A DNA stretch of 64,000 nt from Caldimonas manganoxidans ATCC BAA-369 (GTDB lineage: Bacteria > Pseudomonadota > Gammaproteobacteria > Burkholderiales > Burkholderiaceae_C): the NCBI RefSeq assembly GCF_000381125.1, contig NZ_KB905933.1, forward strand, positions 62,001-126,000, written 5' to 3'. The translations under genes were made by a program, and so were the position numbers. Shown piece after piece: positions 27,844 to 37,331 of this stretch. A model generated the notes under the pieces. The model worked only from the letters and a program-made list of their open reading frames with translations, was not told the DNA's origin and did not search any database. Numbering within the stretch: the first letter of the stretch is position 1; each line of letters opens with the position of its first letter.

Positions 27844-27866
27844 GAAGGGCCTGCGGGCCCTTCTTT
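27844..27866 (+). terminator. Hairpin with T-run just before the ZIP transporter gene
   Basis: GAAGGGCC at 27844-27851 and GGCCCTTC at 27856-27863 form a perfect 8-bp stem with a 4-nt loop, followed by TTT. It ends about 25 bp before the ATG at 27891. In this position it could attenuate transcription into the transporter gene. The short T-run makes it weak as a full terminator. Confidence 0.5.
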
Positions 27867-27890
27867 GCTGTGGACCACATTCCTGTTTCC

Positions 27891-28667
27891 ATGACGCTCG
27901 TCTACATCGTGTTGGCCACCCTGATCGGTGGTGTGCTGTCTGTCGTGATTGCCGCCAGCCTGACGGTGAGCGTGCTCAGCCGGGTGGTGCGTCACCTGGT
28001 GAGTCTGTCGGCAGGCGTGCTGTTGGGCACGGCCCTCATCCATGTGCTGCCCGAGGCCTTCGAGAGCTCGGCCGGCGCTCACGAACTCTTTCTCACGCTG
28101 CTGGGGGGGTTGCTGTTCTTTTTCCTGCTGGAGAAGGCCGAGCTCTATCGGCACGGCCACCATCACGAAGGCGATGGCGATCACCACCACCACGGCTTCG
28201 ACCATGAGCAGGCTGGCCGGGGTGGCTGGGCGGTGCTGGTGGGCGATAGCATCCACAATTTTTGCGATGGGGTGATCATCGCCGGGGCCTTTCTGGTGGA
28301 CGTGCGCCTCGGGGTGGTGACCTCGGTGGCCATCATTGCCCACGAGATTCCGCAAGAGGTGGGCGACTACATCGTGTTGCTCAATGCCGGGTTTACGCGC
28401 GCCAGAGCGCTGCTGTACAACGCGGTGTCCGGCCTGGCCGCGGTGCTGGGTGGCGTGATCGGCTACTTCGTCGTGAGGCCTTGGGAGGATGTGTTCCCCT
28501 ATCTGTTGGTGGTGGCCTCCTCCAGCTTCATCTATGTGGCCGTGGCCGACTTGATTCCCCAGCTGCAGCGCAGGCTGTCACTGCGCGAGACCGTGGCCCA
28601 GCTGCTGTGGCTGGCCACAGGGCTGGGCTTGATCCTCGCGCTGGTGGAGCAGTTCCACGGCCATTGA
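27891..28667 (+). CDS. ZIP-family metal transporter
   Basis: The product is 258 aa with about eight membrane segments. The metal-binding loop between helices III and IV is histidine-rich (GHHHEGDGDHHHHGFDHE). The transport-site helices carry LVGDSIHNFCDGVIIAGAF (HNxxDG) and VAIIAHEIPQEVGDYIVLL (HEIPQE), the ZIP hallmarks. It probably imports zinc or another divalent metal into the cytoplasm. Start choice: ATG 27891 begins directly at the first helix; a GTG at 27870 is in frame but lies right behind the hairpin. No ribosome site is clear for either. Confidence 0.92.
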   Translation: MTLVYIVLATLIGGVLSVVIAASLTVSVLSRVVRHLVSLSAGVLLGTALIHVLPEAFESSAGAHELFLTLLGGLLFFFLLEKAELYRHGHHHEGDGDHHHHGFDHEQAGRGGWAVLVGDSIHNFCDGVIIAGAFLVDVRLGVVTSVAIIAHEIPQEVGDYIVLLNAGFTRARALLYNAVSGLAAVLGGVIGYFVVRPWEDVFPYLLVVASSSFIYVAVADLIPQLQRRLSLRETVAQLLWLATGLGLILALVEQFHGH

Positions 28668-28749
28668 AAGTCCCCGGGTCGGGCCGCAACCCGCCCAACG
28701 GCCCGAGGCTGCGGCCGTGTGGCCGTCTTGCGGAGGCGAGCCGCGGACT

Positions 28750-29184
28750 TCAGCGCACCACCAATACCGGCACGGTGGTGTGCGTGAGCACGCGGTTGGT
28801 TTCGCTGCCCAGCAGCAAGGCTTGCACGCCACGGCGGCCATGAGAGGCCATCACGATCAGATCGATTTGGTGTTGTTTGGCGTAGTCGACGATCGCCTCC
28901 CAGACGCTGACCGACTCCACCGTGTGGCCGGTGCAAGGCACGCCATGGGCGGCGCAGGCCTCTTTGACGGCGGCCACGTTCTTGGCCGCCACCCGCTCCT
29001 GCGCGTCGAGAAACTCTTGTGGCAGCGTGGGCTGCATCTCCGACATCGCACTGTAGGGGTAGGGGTCTTTGACCGCGAGCGTGTACACCTCGGCACCGAA
29101 CTGTTTGGCCAGGCCCACGGCAGTGGCAACGGCGCGTTGGGTGATGTCGGAGCCGTCCGTAGGAACGAGGATGCGCTGATACAT
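28750..29184 (-). CDS. Universal stress protein (UspA family)
   Basis: This 144-aa single-domain protein starts MYQRILVPTDGSDITQRAV and ends with VMASHGRRGVQALLLGSETN and a TTVPVLVVR strand. The loop SHG-x9-GS is the ATP-binding form of the fold, with Ala in place of the first Gly of the G-x2-G motif. The start is fixed by GGAGG just upstream on the minus strand (29190-29194). The gene stands alone between the convergent ZIP gene and the sulfurtransferase gene, 67 bp apart. Confidence 0.92.
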   Translation of the reverse strand: MYQRILVPTDGSDITQRAVATAVGLAKQFGAEVYTLAVKDPYPYSAMSEMQPTLPQEFLDAQERVAAKNVAAVKEACAAHGVPCTGHTVESVSVWEAIVDYAKQHQIDLIVMASHGRRGVQALLLGSETNRVLTHTTVPVLVVR

Positions 29185-29251
29185 GCTGACCTCCTGTCGG
29201 TGATGGATGTCCAGATCTTGCGCCGAGGGCGCCCAAGCATGTTGAGGCAAA

Positions 29252-30130
29252 TCAAGCGACGCGACAAGGCGCGCTCGAGCCCCGTTCGATGGGCCGGGTC
29301 GGATCGGCACACCACTCGCTCCAGGAGCCGGGATACAGCGCCGATCCGTGCAGCCCAGCGGCTTCCATGGCCAACAGGTTGTGGCAGGCCGTCACGCCCG
29401 AGCCGCACTGATGCACCACGGCTTGCACGGGCGCATCGCCCAGCAACGTGAGGAACTCTGCCCTGAGCTCCTCAGCGGGGCGGAAGCAGCCATCGGCGCC
29501 GAGGTTGTCTTTGTAGAAGCGGTTGATGGCGCCGGGAATGTGCCCGGCCACCGGGTCCAGCGGCTCGACATCGCCGCGATAGCGTTCGGGAGCGCGGGCA
29601 TCGATCAGGCGTTGCTGCGGCGTGCCCAACGCGTGCAGGACCGCTTGCGCATCGCGCATGGGCATGCCTGCCGGTCGCAAAGGGTAATCGCGGGGCGCCA
29701 GCGGGGTGACGGGGCCGGCCTGCAGCGGTGCGCCGAGGGCTTCCCAGGCTGGCAGGCCACCATCCAAGACGGCCACCTCCGAGTGGCCCAGCCAGCGTAG
29801 CATCCACCAAGCCCGGGCGGCGAACATGGCGCTTTGGCGATCGTAGACGACCACGGGGGTGTCTGGGCCGATGCCCAGCGCGCCGATGCGTTGCGCAAAC
29901 ACCTCGCGGGCAGGCAGCGGATGGCGGCCATTGCCGCCTTTCTTGGGGCCGCACAGATCCCGGTCCAGGTGCAGGTAGTGGGCTTGCGGCAGGTGGGACT
30001 GCAGATAAGCGGCCTGGCCGGCGGTCGGGTCGGCCAGGTCGAAGCTCACGTCGATCAGCACGGGCGGCTGCGACGACGCCAGGGCCGTGCGCAGCGCCTG
30101 GGCAGAGATCAGAGGAGAGGGCAGGCTCAT
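29252..30130 (-). CDS. sseA: 3-mercaptopyruvate/thiosulfate sulfurtransferase
   Basis: The product is 292 aa with two rhodanese domains. The N-terminal domain (about 10-135) is structural: VLIDVSFDLADPTAGQAAYL, then VVVYDRQSAMFAARAWWMLR. The C-terminal domain carries the active-site loop VHQCGSGVTACHNLLAM. The CGSGVT loop is the mercaptopyruvate sulfurtransferase type rather than the CRKGVT of classical rhodanese. The start overlaps the stop of the EamA gene by 4 bp on the same strand, so the two are probably co-transcribed. A rhodanese near a selD gene is worth noting, but the two are 7 kb apart. Confidence 0.93.
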   Translation of the reverse strand: MSLPSPLISAQALRTALASSQPPVLIDVSFDLADPTAGQAAYLQSHLPQAHYLHLDRDLCGPKKGGNGRHPLPAREVFAQRIGALGIGPDTPVVVYDRQSAMFAARAWWMLRWLGHSEVAVLDGGLPAWEALGAPLQAGPVTPLAPRDYPLRPAGMPMRDAQAVLHALGTPQQRLIDARAPERYRGDVEPLDPVAGHIPGAINRFYKDNLGADGCFRPAEELRAEFLTLLGDAPVQAVVHQCGSGVTACHNLLAMEAAGLHGSALYPGSWSEWCADPTRPIERGSSAPCRVA

Positions 30131-31020
30131 GACTCGGTGCTGGTGGATTGCGGGGGCACGTTCGGTGCGGTCTTGCTGCGCAGGAAGGTGGCGGCAATGC
30201 CTGCCACCACGATCAGGATCATGCCGACGATGGCCATCCATGTCACGGGGTCGTGGAACAGCAGCACGCCGTAGCCAAAAGAAAAGACGATGCCCAGGTA
30301 TTGCAGGCTGGCATTGACCAAAGGCTTGCCGGTGGCATAGGCGCGCGTCATCAGCAGTTGCGCGACGGTGGCCAACACCCCGACGGCCAGCAGCAAGGCC
30401 ACGCCCTGGGGCGTGTGTGTGCTGGCGCCACCGACCAGCATGGTCAAGCCCCCGGCCACCACGCCGCCGAGGGAGAAATAGAAGACCACACGGTATTCGG
30501 GCTCGCCGACGCGGCCCAGGGCCGTGACCTGGAGATACGCCGTGGCCGACAGCATGCCGGAAATGAGGCCGACCAGGCCGTACCAGAGCTGACGGTCTTC
30601 GATCGTGGGTCTCAGGATCAGGGCCACGCCGGCAAAGCCAGTGATCACTGCGGCGATGAGCCGGCCGTCCACGCGCGCGCCGCCCATCAGGATCGCCCCG
30701 CCCAGCAGAAACAGCGCCATCCATACCGAGGACATGTAGTTGAGCGTCATGGCCGTAGCCAGCGGCAGTCCGCCGATGGCATAGAACCACAGACTCAACG
30801 CGAGCACGCCGCTGAGGCTGCGCCAGAAGTGCATGCCAGGCACCGAAGTGCGCAGGCTGCCGCCTCGTCGCCACACCAGCAGCGCGATCGATGTGGCGCC
30901 CACCAAGCCGCGGTAGAACACGATTTCACCGCTGCTGTAGTATGCGGAGGCATATTTGACGCACACCCCCATGGTGGCGAACAGCAGCGAGGACAAGACC
31001 ATCAAGACGGGTGCACTCAC
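30127..31020 (-). CDS. EamA/DMT-superfamily permease
   Basis: This 297-aa inner-membrane protein has ten predicted helices in two EamA repeats of about five helices. Repeat one starts VLMVLSSLLFATMGVCVKYA and repeat two starts LWYGLVGLISGMLSATAYLQ; a basic tail ends the protein. The family exports amino acids, purines or other small metabolites, and the substrate cannot be told from sequence. It overlaps the cyclase gene upstream by 4 bp and sseA downstream by 4 bp, so cyclase-permease-sseA may be one transcript. Confidence 0.9.
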   Translation of the reverse strand: MSAPVLMVLSSLLFATMGVCVKYASAYYSSGEIVFYRGLVGATSIALLVWRRGGSLRTSVPGMHFWRSLSGVLALSLWFYAIGGLPLATAMTLNYMSSVWMALFLLGGAILMGGARVDGRLIAAVITGFAGVALILRPTIEDRQLWYGLVGLISGMLSATAYLQVTALGRVGEPEYRVVFYFSLGGVVAGGLTMLVGGASTHTPQGVALLLAVGVLATVAQLLMTRAYATGKPLVNASLQYLGIVFSFGYGVLLFHDPVTWMAIVGMILIVVAGIAATFLRSKTAPNVPPQSTSTES

Positions 31021-32813
31021 AAGATTTCTTCCTCGGGACGTCGTAAGTGGGCCGGGGGCTCGGGCAGTTCGGCCCCTTCGGGCAGCCCCCAGACTGGCAC
31101 CCGCGTGCCGCGGCCCTTCAGGGCCAGTTCGCCCAGGGGTTGCAAGGCTTCGCGCAGATGCGGTGGCAGCAGGTCGCGGGTGGCTTGGTTCATGAAGACC
31201 TGCATGCCGCTTTCGTGCTTGGCCAAGCCTTCCAGACGGGCGGCGATGTTCACCGTGTCCCCGATCACCGTGTAAATACAGCGTTCGGGCGAGCCGATCT
31301 GTCCGGCCAGGGCGGTGCCGCTGGCCAAGCCGATGCCGATTTCCAGCGGAGCGGCCCCATAGCTGGCACGCTCCTGGTTGAAGGCCGCCAGCTCGCGACG
31401 CATGGCCACGGCCGCGTGCAGCGCCCGCTCCACGCGGTGCGGATCGGGCGTGGGCGCCCCGAACACCACCACCATGGCGTCGCCCATGTAGTTGTTGACG
31501 TAGCCGCCGAAGCGCTGTACCGCATGGGTCATGCGTGTGAAGTACTCATTGAGCGTGAGCACCACGTCGCGCGGCTTGAGTCCTTCGCACAACCGAGTGA
31601 AGCCGCGGATGTCGGAAAACAACACCGTGACTTCCACCTCTTGCCCTCCGAGCATCAGCTCGCCTTGCACGAGCTGGTCGCGCACCTCGGGCGAGACCAG
31701 GCGGCCAAAGACATCGCGCTCGCGCTCCCGTTGCTCGAGCTGCCGGCTCATGTGATTGAACGACTGGGCCAACAGCCCCAGCTCGTCATCGCGCTGAAGG
31801 GCCACATGGGCATTGAGGTAATGGCCGCGCAGGATGGCCCGCGCGGCACGCGCCACTTCCCGGATCGCTCGCGTCAGCGAGCGAGCGAAATGCCAGGCCA
31901 GCCCAGCGCTCAGGGCCGAGATCACCAACACCGTCAGGCCGAAACGCAGCAGCTCGGCCAAGACCAAGGAGCGGTAGGCATCCAGCGAAGCCTGGACTTC
32001 GACGCTCCAGGCGCTGTCGTCCAAAGCCGAGCGGGCCACCACCGGGCGGGAGCGGGCGTCGGGGGCGGCCAGGGCCTCGATCACCGGCAGGGGCTGGACC
32101 TCCGGTGGCTGACCCGCGATCCGCCGCACCAGCATGAGCACCCGCCCTTGGGCATCGCGCAGCAGGGCCCACAGTTCGCCGCCGTCTTGGGCCGGAGGCT
32201 CCAACGCCCGGGCCAGGGACTGCGCCGACACCCCCACGACCACCCAGCCGTCGGCTCCATCGTGCGTCACGCGCAGCCCAATCTCGATGCTGCCGAGATC
32301 TTCCCGGGGGTACCAAGGGGGCTGCGAGGCGGTGAGGTGGCGCACCGGCGGGCTTTCCTGCATCCGAGGCGGGTGGGTGTAGACCTTGCGGCCCTGTGCA
32401 TCCAGCAGCTCGACGCGGTCCACTTCCGGAAAGCTGCGGATCAGTGCCAGCCAGGGGTCGCCGAGGACCTCCGGACGCGAGGGCGGCTCGTCCATCGCAC
32501 GATCGGCAGAGGCGGGCGGCTGCAAGGCCGCCAGCACCGCGGGCGAGACGGCCATCGCTTGCCCCAAGCGTTGGGCGCTGGCGAGCAACTGGGTGACCCG
32601 CCCGGCCAGCAGGCTGGCCGTCTGGCGCGCCCGCAGCTCTTGTTCCTCGCGCAGCCGTTGTGCGCCTTCGGTGAGCGTCAGCAAGCCGGCGATCACCAGC
32701 GGCACCACGGTGAACAGCAACACGGAGATCGGCAGCGTGCGGCTGAGCGAGCGCGTGTGGGTGTCGGGCGGCGGCGGCGTCACGGGCGATTCGGGGCAGG
32801 CAACGTCCGGCAT
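31017..32813 (-). CDS. Membrane-bound class III adenylate/guanylate cyclase
   Basis: The product is 598 aa. A first membrane helix (ISVLLFTVVPLVIAGLLTL) is followed by a periplasmic sensor of about 290 residues resembling a dCache domain (WYPREDLGSIEIGLRVTHDG), then a second helix (LLRFGLTVLVISALSAGLAW). A HAMP segment with QRDDELGLLAQSFNHMSRQL leads to the catalytic domain. Metal-binding aspartates are in VTVLFSDIRGFTRLCEGL and NNYMGDAMVVVFGAP, and YTVIGDTVNIAARLEGLA is the purine and transition-state region. It would make cAMP in response to an extracellular signal. The ATG at 32813 is preferred because the upstream frame crosses the terminator of the Rieske gene. Confidence 0.9.
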   Translation of the reverse strand: MPDVACPESPVTPPPPDTHTRSLSRTLPISVLLFTVVPLVIAGLLTLTEGAQRLREEQELRARQTASLLAGRVTQLLASAQRLGQAMAVSPAVLAALQPPASADRAMDEPPSRPEVLGDPWLALIRSFPEVDRVELLDAQGRKVYTHPPRMQESPPVRHLTASQPPWYPREDLGSIEIGLRVTHDGADGWVVVGVSAQSLARALEPPAQDGGELWALLRDAQGRVLMLVRRIAGQPPEVQPLPVIEALAAPDARSRPVVARSALDDSAWSVEVQASLDAYRSLVLAELLRFGLTVLVISALSAGLAWHFARSLTRAIREVARAARAILRGHYLNAHVALQRDDELGLLAQSFNHMSRQLEQRERERDVFGRLVSPEVRDQLVQGELMLGGQEVEVTVLFSDIRGFTRLCEGLKPRDVVLTLNEYFTRMTHAVQRFGGYVNNYMGDAMVVVFGAPTPDPHRVERALHAAVAMRRELAAFNQERASYGAAPLEIGIGLASGTALAGQIGSPERCIYTVIGDTVNIAARLEGLAKHESGMQVFMNQATRDLLPPHLREALQPLGELALKGRGTRVPVWGLPEGAELPEPPAHLRRPEEEIL

Positions 32814-32834
32814 TGTGCGACAGCCGGAAAAGAA

Positions 32835-32856
32835 ACACCCGGCCGCAGCCGGGTGT
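32835..32856 (-). terminator. Rho-independent terminator of the Rieske oxygenase gene
   Basis: ACACCCGGC (32835-32843) and GCCGGGTGT (32848-32856) form a perfect 9-bp stem with a 4-nt loop. On the minus strand the stem is followed by TTCTTTTCC. It begins about 29 bp after the stop of the Rieske gene and ends 21 bp before the cyclase start. Confidence 0.8.
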
Positions 32857-32884
32857 CGTGCCTTCGAGACGTCAAGGCATCGGA

Positions 32885-33985
32885 TCAGAGTGGGCCGATT
32901 TTCTTGCGATACCACTCGTGGAAATGCTGCATGCCATCTTCCATCGGGCTTTGGTATGGGCCGACCTCGTTGTCGCCGCGCTCCAGCAGGGCCTTGCGAC
33001 CCCAGTCCATGCGCAGGGCGATCTCGTCGTCTTCGGCGCAGGTTTCCATGTAGGCGGCACGCTGCGCTTCGACGAACTCTCGTTCGAAGGCGGCAATCTC
33101 CTCCGGATAGAAAAATTCCACCACGTTGAGCGTTTTTTGCGGGCCCTTGGGGTGCAGCGTGGAGACGACCAGCACGTGCGGATACCACTCCACCATGATG
33201 TGGGGGTAATACGTCAGCCAAATGGCTCCTTGGGTGGGCGGCTCGCCATTGCGGTACGCCAGCAGCACCTCATGCCATTTGCGGTAGACGTCCGAGCCCG
33301 GCTTGCCCAGCGCATTGGACACCCCCACGGTCTGCACCGAGTACTCGCGACCGAACTCCCAGCGCAGGTCGTCGCAGGTCACGAAGTTCCCCAATCCGGG
33401 ATGGAAGGGGCCGACGTGGTAGTCCTCCAGGTAGACCTCGATGAAGGTCTTCCAGTTGTAGTCGCACTCGTGCAACTCGACATGATCGAGCACATAGCCC
33501 GAGAAGTCGAAGGCTTGCCGCGGGCCCAGCCCGGCCAGGTCGGCGGCGATGTCGCGCCCGTTGTCTTCGAACAGCATCCCGTTCCACTCGCGCAGTCGGT
33601 AGGTGTTGAGGTTCAGACAGGGGTCTTGCGCGAAGTGCGGGGCACCCAACAACTGGCCGTCCAGCGAATACGTCCAGCGGTGCAGCGGGCAGACGATGTT
33701 GCTTTTCGTGTTGCCGCGACCGCGCAGCATCACGGCCTGACGGTGGCGACACACGTTGGAGATCAGTTCGATGCCACGTGGCGACCGCACCAGCGCACGG
33801 CCCTCGCCTTCCTGGGGCAGGGCGTAGTGGTCGCCCACCTCGGGTACCGCGAGCGCATGCCCGAGGTACCGCGGACCGCCATGGAAGATGAGCTCCATTT
33901 CGCGACGGAACAACTCCTCGCTGAAATAGGCCGATACCGGCAGTTGCGTGTGGCTTTGCTCAAGGGCAATGCTTAGGTCTGACAT
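32885..33985 (-). CDS. Rieske non-haem iron oxygenase, alpha subunit
   Basis: The product is 366 aa. The Rieske [2Fe-2S] cluster is held by Cys79-x-His81 (NVCRHRQAVML) and Cys99-x2-His102 (VCPLHRWTYSLDG). The catalytic domain has the mononuclear iron site in FIEVYLEDYHVGPFHP, with the bridging Asp and two His, as in ring-hydroxylating and choline-monooxygenase-like enzymes. The substrate is unknown, and no reductase or beta subunit lies nearby. The start at 33985 follows GGGGATC on the minus strand. The gene is divergent from xseB-ispA-dxs, a neighbourhood that appears conserved in related Burkholderiales. Confidence 0.9.
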   Translation of the reverse strand: MSDLSIALEQSHTQLPVSAYFSEELFRREMELIFHGGPRYLGHALAVPEVGDHYALPQEGEGRALVRSPRGIELISNVCRHRQAVMLRGRGNTKSNIVCPLHRWTYSLDGQLLGAPHFAQDPCLNLNTYRLREWNGMLFEDNGRDIAADLAGLGPRQAFDFSGYVLDHVELHECDYNWKTFIEVYLEDYHVGPFHPGLGNFVTCDDLRWEFGREYSVQTVGVSNALGKPGSDVYRKWHEVLLAYRNGEPPTQGAIWLTYYPHIMVEWYPHVLVVSTLHPKGPQKTLNVVEFFYPEEIAAFEREFVEAQRAAYMETCAEDDEIALRMDWGRKALLERGDNEVGPYQSPMEDGMQHFHEWYRKKIGPL

Positions 33986-34288
33986 GATCCCCAGGATCTC
34001 CAAAAACCAATGTCCAACCACCACCCACGGTGGGCCCATCTTCCCCGATCAGGTCACAGTGGCGCCGTCCATGGCAAATGCCTCCGTTGAAGTGTGTGTT
34101 GAGGACCTCTGGGCGGTCCGGGACGGGCGATGACGGGGAATCCACGATTTTACCGGCGGGGGGGCTGTTCGGCCGGGTGGCCCTACGTGGCGCTGCGGCT
34201 TGCGCCATCCCAGGGCGTAGGGACGGTCTGCGGTGCGTTTTTCGCACAATGACGGTTGACTACAATCAGAAGCTTTTCCCCGCATCCC
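33986..34288. other. Divergent intergenic region, Rieske gene / xseB
   Basis: These 303 bp hold no convincing gene. They contain the upstream regions of two divergent units. TACAAT at 34261-34266 is a plausible -10 for xseB, with only a weak TTTTTC at the -35 position 17 bp before it. No operator palindrome or RNA structure was recognised. Confidence 0.5.
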
Positions 34289-34537
34289 ATGCCCAAGACC
34301 CCGACATCTGCGTCGGCCGCCAGCGCGGCCCGCCCTGCCAGCTATGAGGAGGCGCTGGCCGAACTCGAGCGCCTGGTGGCCGAGCTCGAGTCCGGGCAGT
34401 TGCCGCTGGATCGTCTGTTGCAGACCTACCAGCGCGGGGCGGAGTTATTGGCTTTTTGCCGCAGTCGCCTCGAGGCGGTGGAGGCCCAGGTCAAGGTGAT
34501 CGAGGACGGGCAGCTCAAGCCCTGGAACCCGACATGA
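34289..34537 (+). CDS. xseB: Exodeoxyribonuclease VII small subunit
   Basis: This 82-aa helical protein has the signature [20 protein letters not shown], followed by [20 protein letters not shown]. It associates in several copies with XseA to form the nuclease that degrades single-stranded DNA. The ATG at 34289 suits the family; an upstream in-frame codon at 34256 lies inside the probable promoter. It overlaps ispA by 4 bp (ATGA), the classical xseB-ispA-dxs order. Confidence 0.95.
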   Translation: MPKTPTSASAASAARPASYEEALAELERLVAELESGQLPLDRLLQTYQRGAELLAFCRSRLEAVEAQVKVIEDGQLKPWNPT

Positions 34538-35427
34538 GCCCGGCGCAGTTTCAGGACTGGACCGCAGCGGCGCTGCAGCGCGTGGAAGCCGCCTTGGATC
34601 GCTTCGTGCCGGCCGATGCGCCGGCCGGGCTGGGGGAAGCCATGCGCTACGGCGTGCTCGATGGCGGCAAACGCTTGCGCGCGTTGCTGGTGCTGGCCGC
34701 TGCCGAGGCCGTGGGCGGCCATGCGCAAGCGGCGCTGCGTGCGGCGTGTGCGGTGGAGTTGATCCACGCCTATTCGCTGATTCACGACGACATGCCTTGC
34801 ATGGACAACGACGTGCTGCGCCGGGGCAAACCCACGGTCCATGTGAAGTTCGGCCAGGCGCTGGCCATGCTGGCCGGCGATGCGATGCAAGGCTTGGCCT
34901 TCGAGGTGCTCACGCCGCAGGACGAGGCCGACATCCCGCTGCCGATGCAGGCCCGACTGTGCGGTCTGCTGGCGCGCGCGGCCGGGCATGCCGGCATGGC
35001 CGGCGGGCAGGCCATCGACTTGGCGGCGGTGGGCCGCACGCTCAGCGAGGCCGAGTTGCGCCACATGCACCGATGCAAGACCGGGGCCTTGTTGCATGGC
35101 AGCGTGATGATGGGGGCGAGCTGCGGTGCGGCCGACGCGGCGGCCATGCAGGCGTTGTCGGACTATGGGTGGGCCGTGGGCTTGGCTTTTCAAGTGGTGG
35201 ATGACATCTTGGATGTGACCCAGGCGTCGGAGACCCTGGGCAAGACCGCGGGCAAGGACGCTCAGGACGGCAAGCCCACTTATGTCTCACTGTTGGGCTT
35301 GGAGGCCGCACGGCGTCATGCCGGCGAGTTGCGGGACGCCGCCTGCGAGGCCTTGGCACGCAGCGGCTTGGCCAACACGGCCTGTCTGGCCCGGCTGGCC
35401 GAGCGCATCGTCGATCGAGAACACTGA
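34534..35427 (+). CDS. ispA: Farnesyl diphosphate synthase
   Basis: This 297-aa trans-prenyltransferase condenses isopentenyl diphosphate with dimethylallyl and geranyl diphosphate. The first aspartate-rich motif is [13 protein letters not shown] and the second is [20 protein letters not shown]; the KRLRALL motif ([14 protein letters not shown]) is also present. The residues before the first DDxxD fit the short-chain (C15) proteobacterial type. Translation is coupled to xseB (4-bp overlap) and to dxs (TGATG, 1-bp overlap). Confidence 0.96.
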   Translation: MSPAQFQDWTAAALQRVEAALDRFVPADAPAGLGEAMRYGVLDGGKRLRALLVLAAAEAVGGHAQAALRAACAVELIHAYSLIHDDMPCMDNDVLRRGKPTVHVKFGQALAMLAGDAMQGLAFEVLTPQDEADIPLPMQARLCGLLARAAGHAGMAGGQAIDLAAVGRTLSEAELRHMHRCKTGALLHGSVMMGASCGAADAAAMQALSDYGWAVGLAFQVVDDILDVTQASETLGKTAGKDAQDGKPTYVSLLGLEAARRHAGELRDAACEALARSGLANTACLARLAERIVDREH

Positions 35428-37316
35428 TGAAGCACTCCTTGCTGGAAACGATCCGCAGTCCAGCCGATTTGCGGCGGCTGCCCCGCGGCGAACTCAAACG
35501 TTTGGCTGTCGAGTTGCGAGACTTCGTGCTGCAAAGCGTGTCTCAAACGGGCGGTCATTTGTCGTCCAACTTGGGCACGGTCGAACTCACGATCGCGCTG
35601 CACTACGTGTTCAATACGCCCGAGGATCGGCTGGTATGGGATGTGGGGCATCAGACCTATCCGCACAAGATCCTCACGGGCCGGCGCGAGCGCATGCACA
35701 CCTTGCGTCAGCTCGGCGGCATCAGCGGGTTTCCGCGCCGTGACGAAAGCCCGTATGACACTTTCGGCACGGCGCATTCGTCCACGTCGATCTCGGCCGC
35801 GCTGGGCATGGCCTTGGCGGCCAAGCTCAAAGGCGAGGACCGGCGCTGCGTGGCCATCATCGGCGATGGGGCGATGACCGCTGGCATGGCCTTCGAGGCG
35901 CTGAACAATGCGGGCGTGCCGCATGCGGTGGGCTTGGCCGACATGCTGGTGGTGCTCAATGACAACGACATGTCGATCAGCCCGCCGGTGGGGGCGCTGA
36001 ACAAATATTTGGCCCGGCTGATGAGCGGCAAGTTCTATGCCGCCGCGCGCGAGGGCGCCAAGGCGGTGCTGAAGAACGCGCCGCCACTGTTCGAATTGGC
36101 GCGTCGCTTCGAGGAGCATGCCAAAGGCATGGTGGTGCCGGGCACGATCTTCGAGGAATTCGGGTTCACCTATGTCGGGCCGATCGACGGTCATGATCTC
36201 GACGCCCTGATTCCCACGCTGGAGAACCTGCGCCAGCGCAAGGGCCCGCAGTTCTTGCACGTGGTCACGAAAAAGGGTTATGGCTACAAGCTGGCCGAGG
36301 CCGACCCGATCGCCTACCACGGCCCGGGCAAGTTCGATCCGGTGCGCGGATTGCAGAAGCCGGCCACGCCGCCCAAGCTGACCTTCACCCAGGTGTTCGG
36401 CCAGTGGCTGTGCGACATGGCCGAGGCCGACCCGAAGCTGGTGGCCATCACGCCGGCCATGCGGGAGGGCTCGGGCATGGTGGAGTTTCATCAGCGTTTC
36501 CCGACCCGGTTCTACGACGTGGGCATCGCCGAGCAGCATGCCGTCACTTTTGCCGCCGGGCTGGCTTGCGAGGGCCTCAAGCCGGTGGTGGCCATCTATT
36601 CCACCTTCTTGCAGCGCGCCTACGATCAGCTCATCCACGATGTGGCGATTCAGAAACTGCCCATGGTGCTGGCCGTCGATCGCGCCGGCATCGTCGGGGC
36701 GGATGGCGCCACCCACATGGGCGCGTTCGACATTGCCTACTTGCGCTGCATTCCGAACGTCAGCGTGCTGACGCCCGCCGACGAGAACGAGTGTCGGCAG
36801 ATGCTCTACACCGCCTATATGCAAGACCATCCGGTGGCCGTGCGCTATCCGCGTGGCGCCGGCGTTGGCGTGGAGGTGAACAAGGCGATGACGCTCCTGC
36901 CCTTTGGCAAGGGCGAGGTGCGTCGCCGTGGCCAGCGCATCGCCATCTTGGCCTTCGGGCCCATGCTTTACCCCGCCTTGGCCGCCGCCGAGCGGCTGGA
37001 TGCCACGGTGGCCAACATGCGCTTCGTCAAGCCGCTGGACGTGGCCCTGGTGGAGGAGCTGGCCCGCAGCCACGATGCCTTGGTGACGGTGGAGGAAGGC
37101 TGCCTCATGGGGGGAGCCGGCAGCGCGGTGGCCGAGGCGCTGCATGCAGAGGGCGTGACGGTGCCGGTGCTGATGCTCGGCCTGAAGGACGAGTTCGTCG
37201 AGCATGGCGATCCGGCGCGCTTGCTGGCCCTGCAAGGGCTGGATGCCCAGGGCATCGAGCGGTCGATCTTGCAACGCTTTGGCGCCAAGCTCGAACGGAT
37301 CAAGCCGGCGGCCTGA
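35427..37316 (+). CDS. dxs: 1-deoxy-D-xylulose-5-phosphate synthase
   Basis: The product is 629 aa, full length for the thiamine-diphosphate enzyme that starts the MEP isoprenoid pathway from pyruvate and glyceraldehyde 3-phosphate. Visible motifs are [37 protein letters not shown] (ThDP-binding GDG), [19 protein letters not shown], and in the second half [20 protein letters not shown] with the catalytic glutamate. It is the last gene of the xseB-ispA-dxs operon and converges on selD with a 15-bp gap. Confidence 0.97.
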   Translation: MKHSLLETIRSPADLRRLPRGELKRLAVELRDFVLQSVSQTGGHLSSNLGTVELTIALHYVFNTPEDRLVWDVGHQTYPHKILTGRRERMHTLRQLGGISGFPRRDESPYDTFGTAHSSTSISAALGMALAAKLKGEDRRCVAIIGDGAMTAGMAFEALNNAGVPHAVGLADMLVVLNDNDMSISPPVGALNKYLARLMSGKFYAAAREGAKAVLKNAPPLFELARRFEEHAKGMVVPGTIFEEFGFTYVGPIDGHDLDALIPTLENLRQRKGPQFLHVVTKKGYGYKLAEADPIAYHGPGKFDPVRGLQKPATPPKLTFTQVFGQWLCDMAEADPKLVAITPAMREGSGMVEFHQRFPTRFYDVGIAEQHAVTFAAGLACEGLKPVVAIYSTFLQRAYDQLIHDVAIQKLPMVLAVDRAGIVGADGATHMGAFDIAYLRCIPNVSVLTPADENECRQMLYTAYMQDHPVAVRYPRGAGVGVEVNKAMTLLPFGKGEVRRRGQRIAILAFGPMLYPALAAAERLDATVANMRFVKPLDVALVEELARSHDALVTVEEGCLMGGAGSAVAEALHAEGVTVPVLMLGLKDEFVEHGDPARLLALQGLDAQGIERSILQRFGAKLERIKPAA

Positions 37317-37331
37317 GCCGCCACGGATCGG

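Noticed and set aside
28680-28705. 7-bp hairpin (CGGGCCG/CGGCCCG) between the ZIP and stress-protein genes
   Set aside because: No T-run on either strand and GC-only arms are frequent by chance in this sequence.
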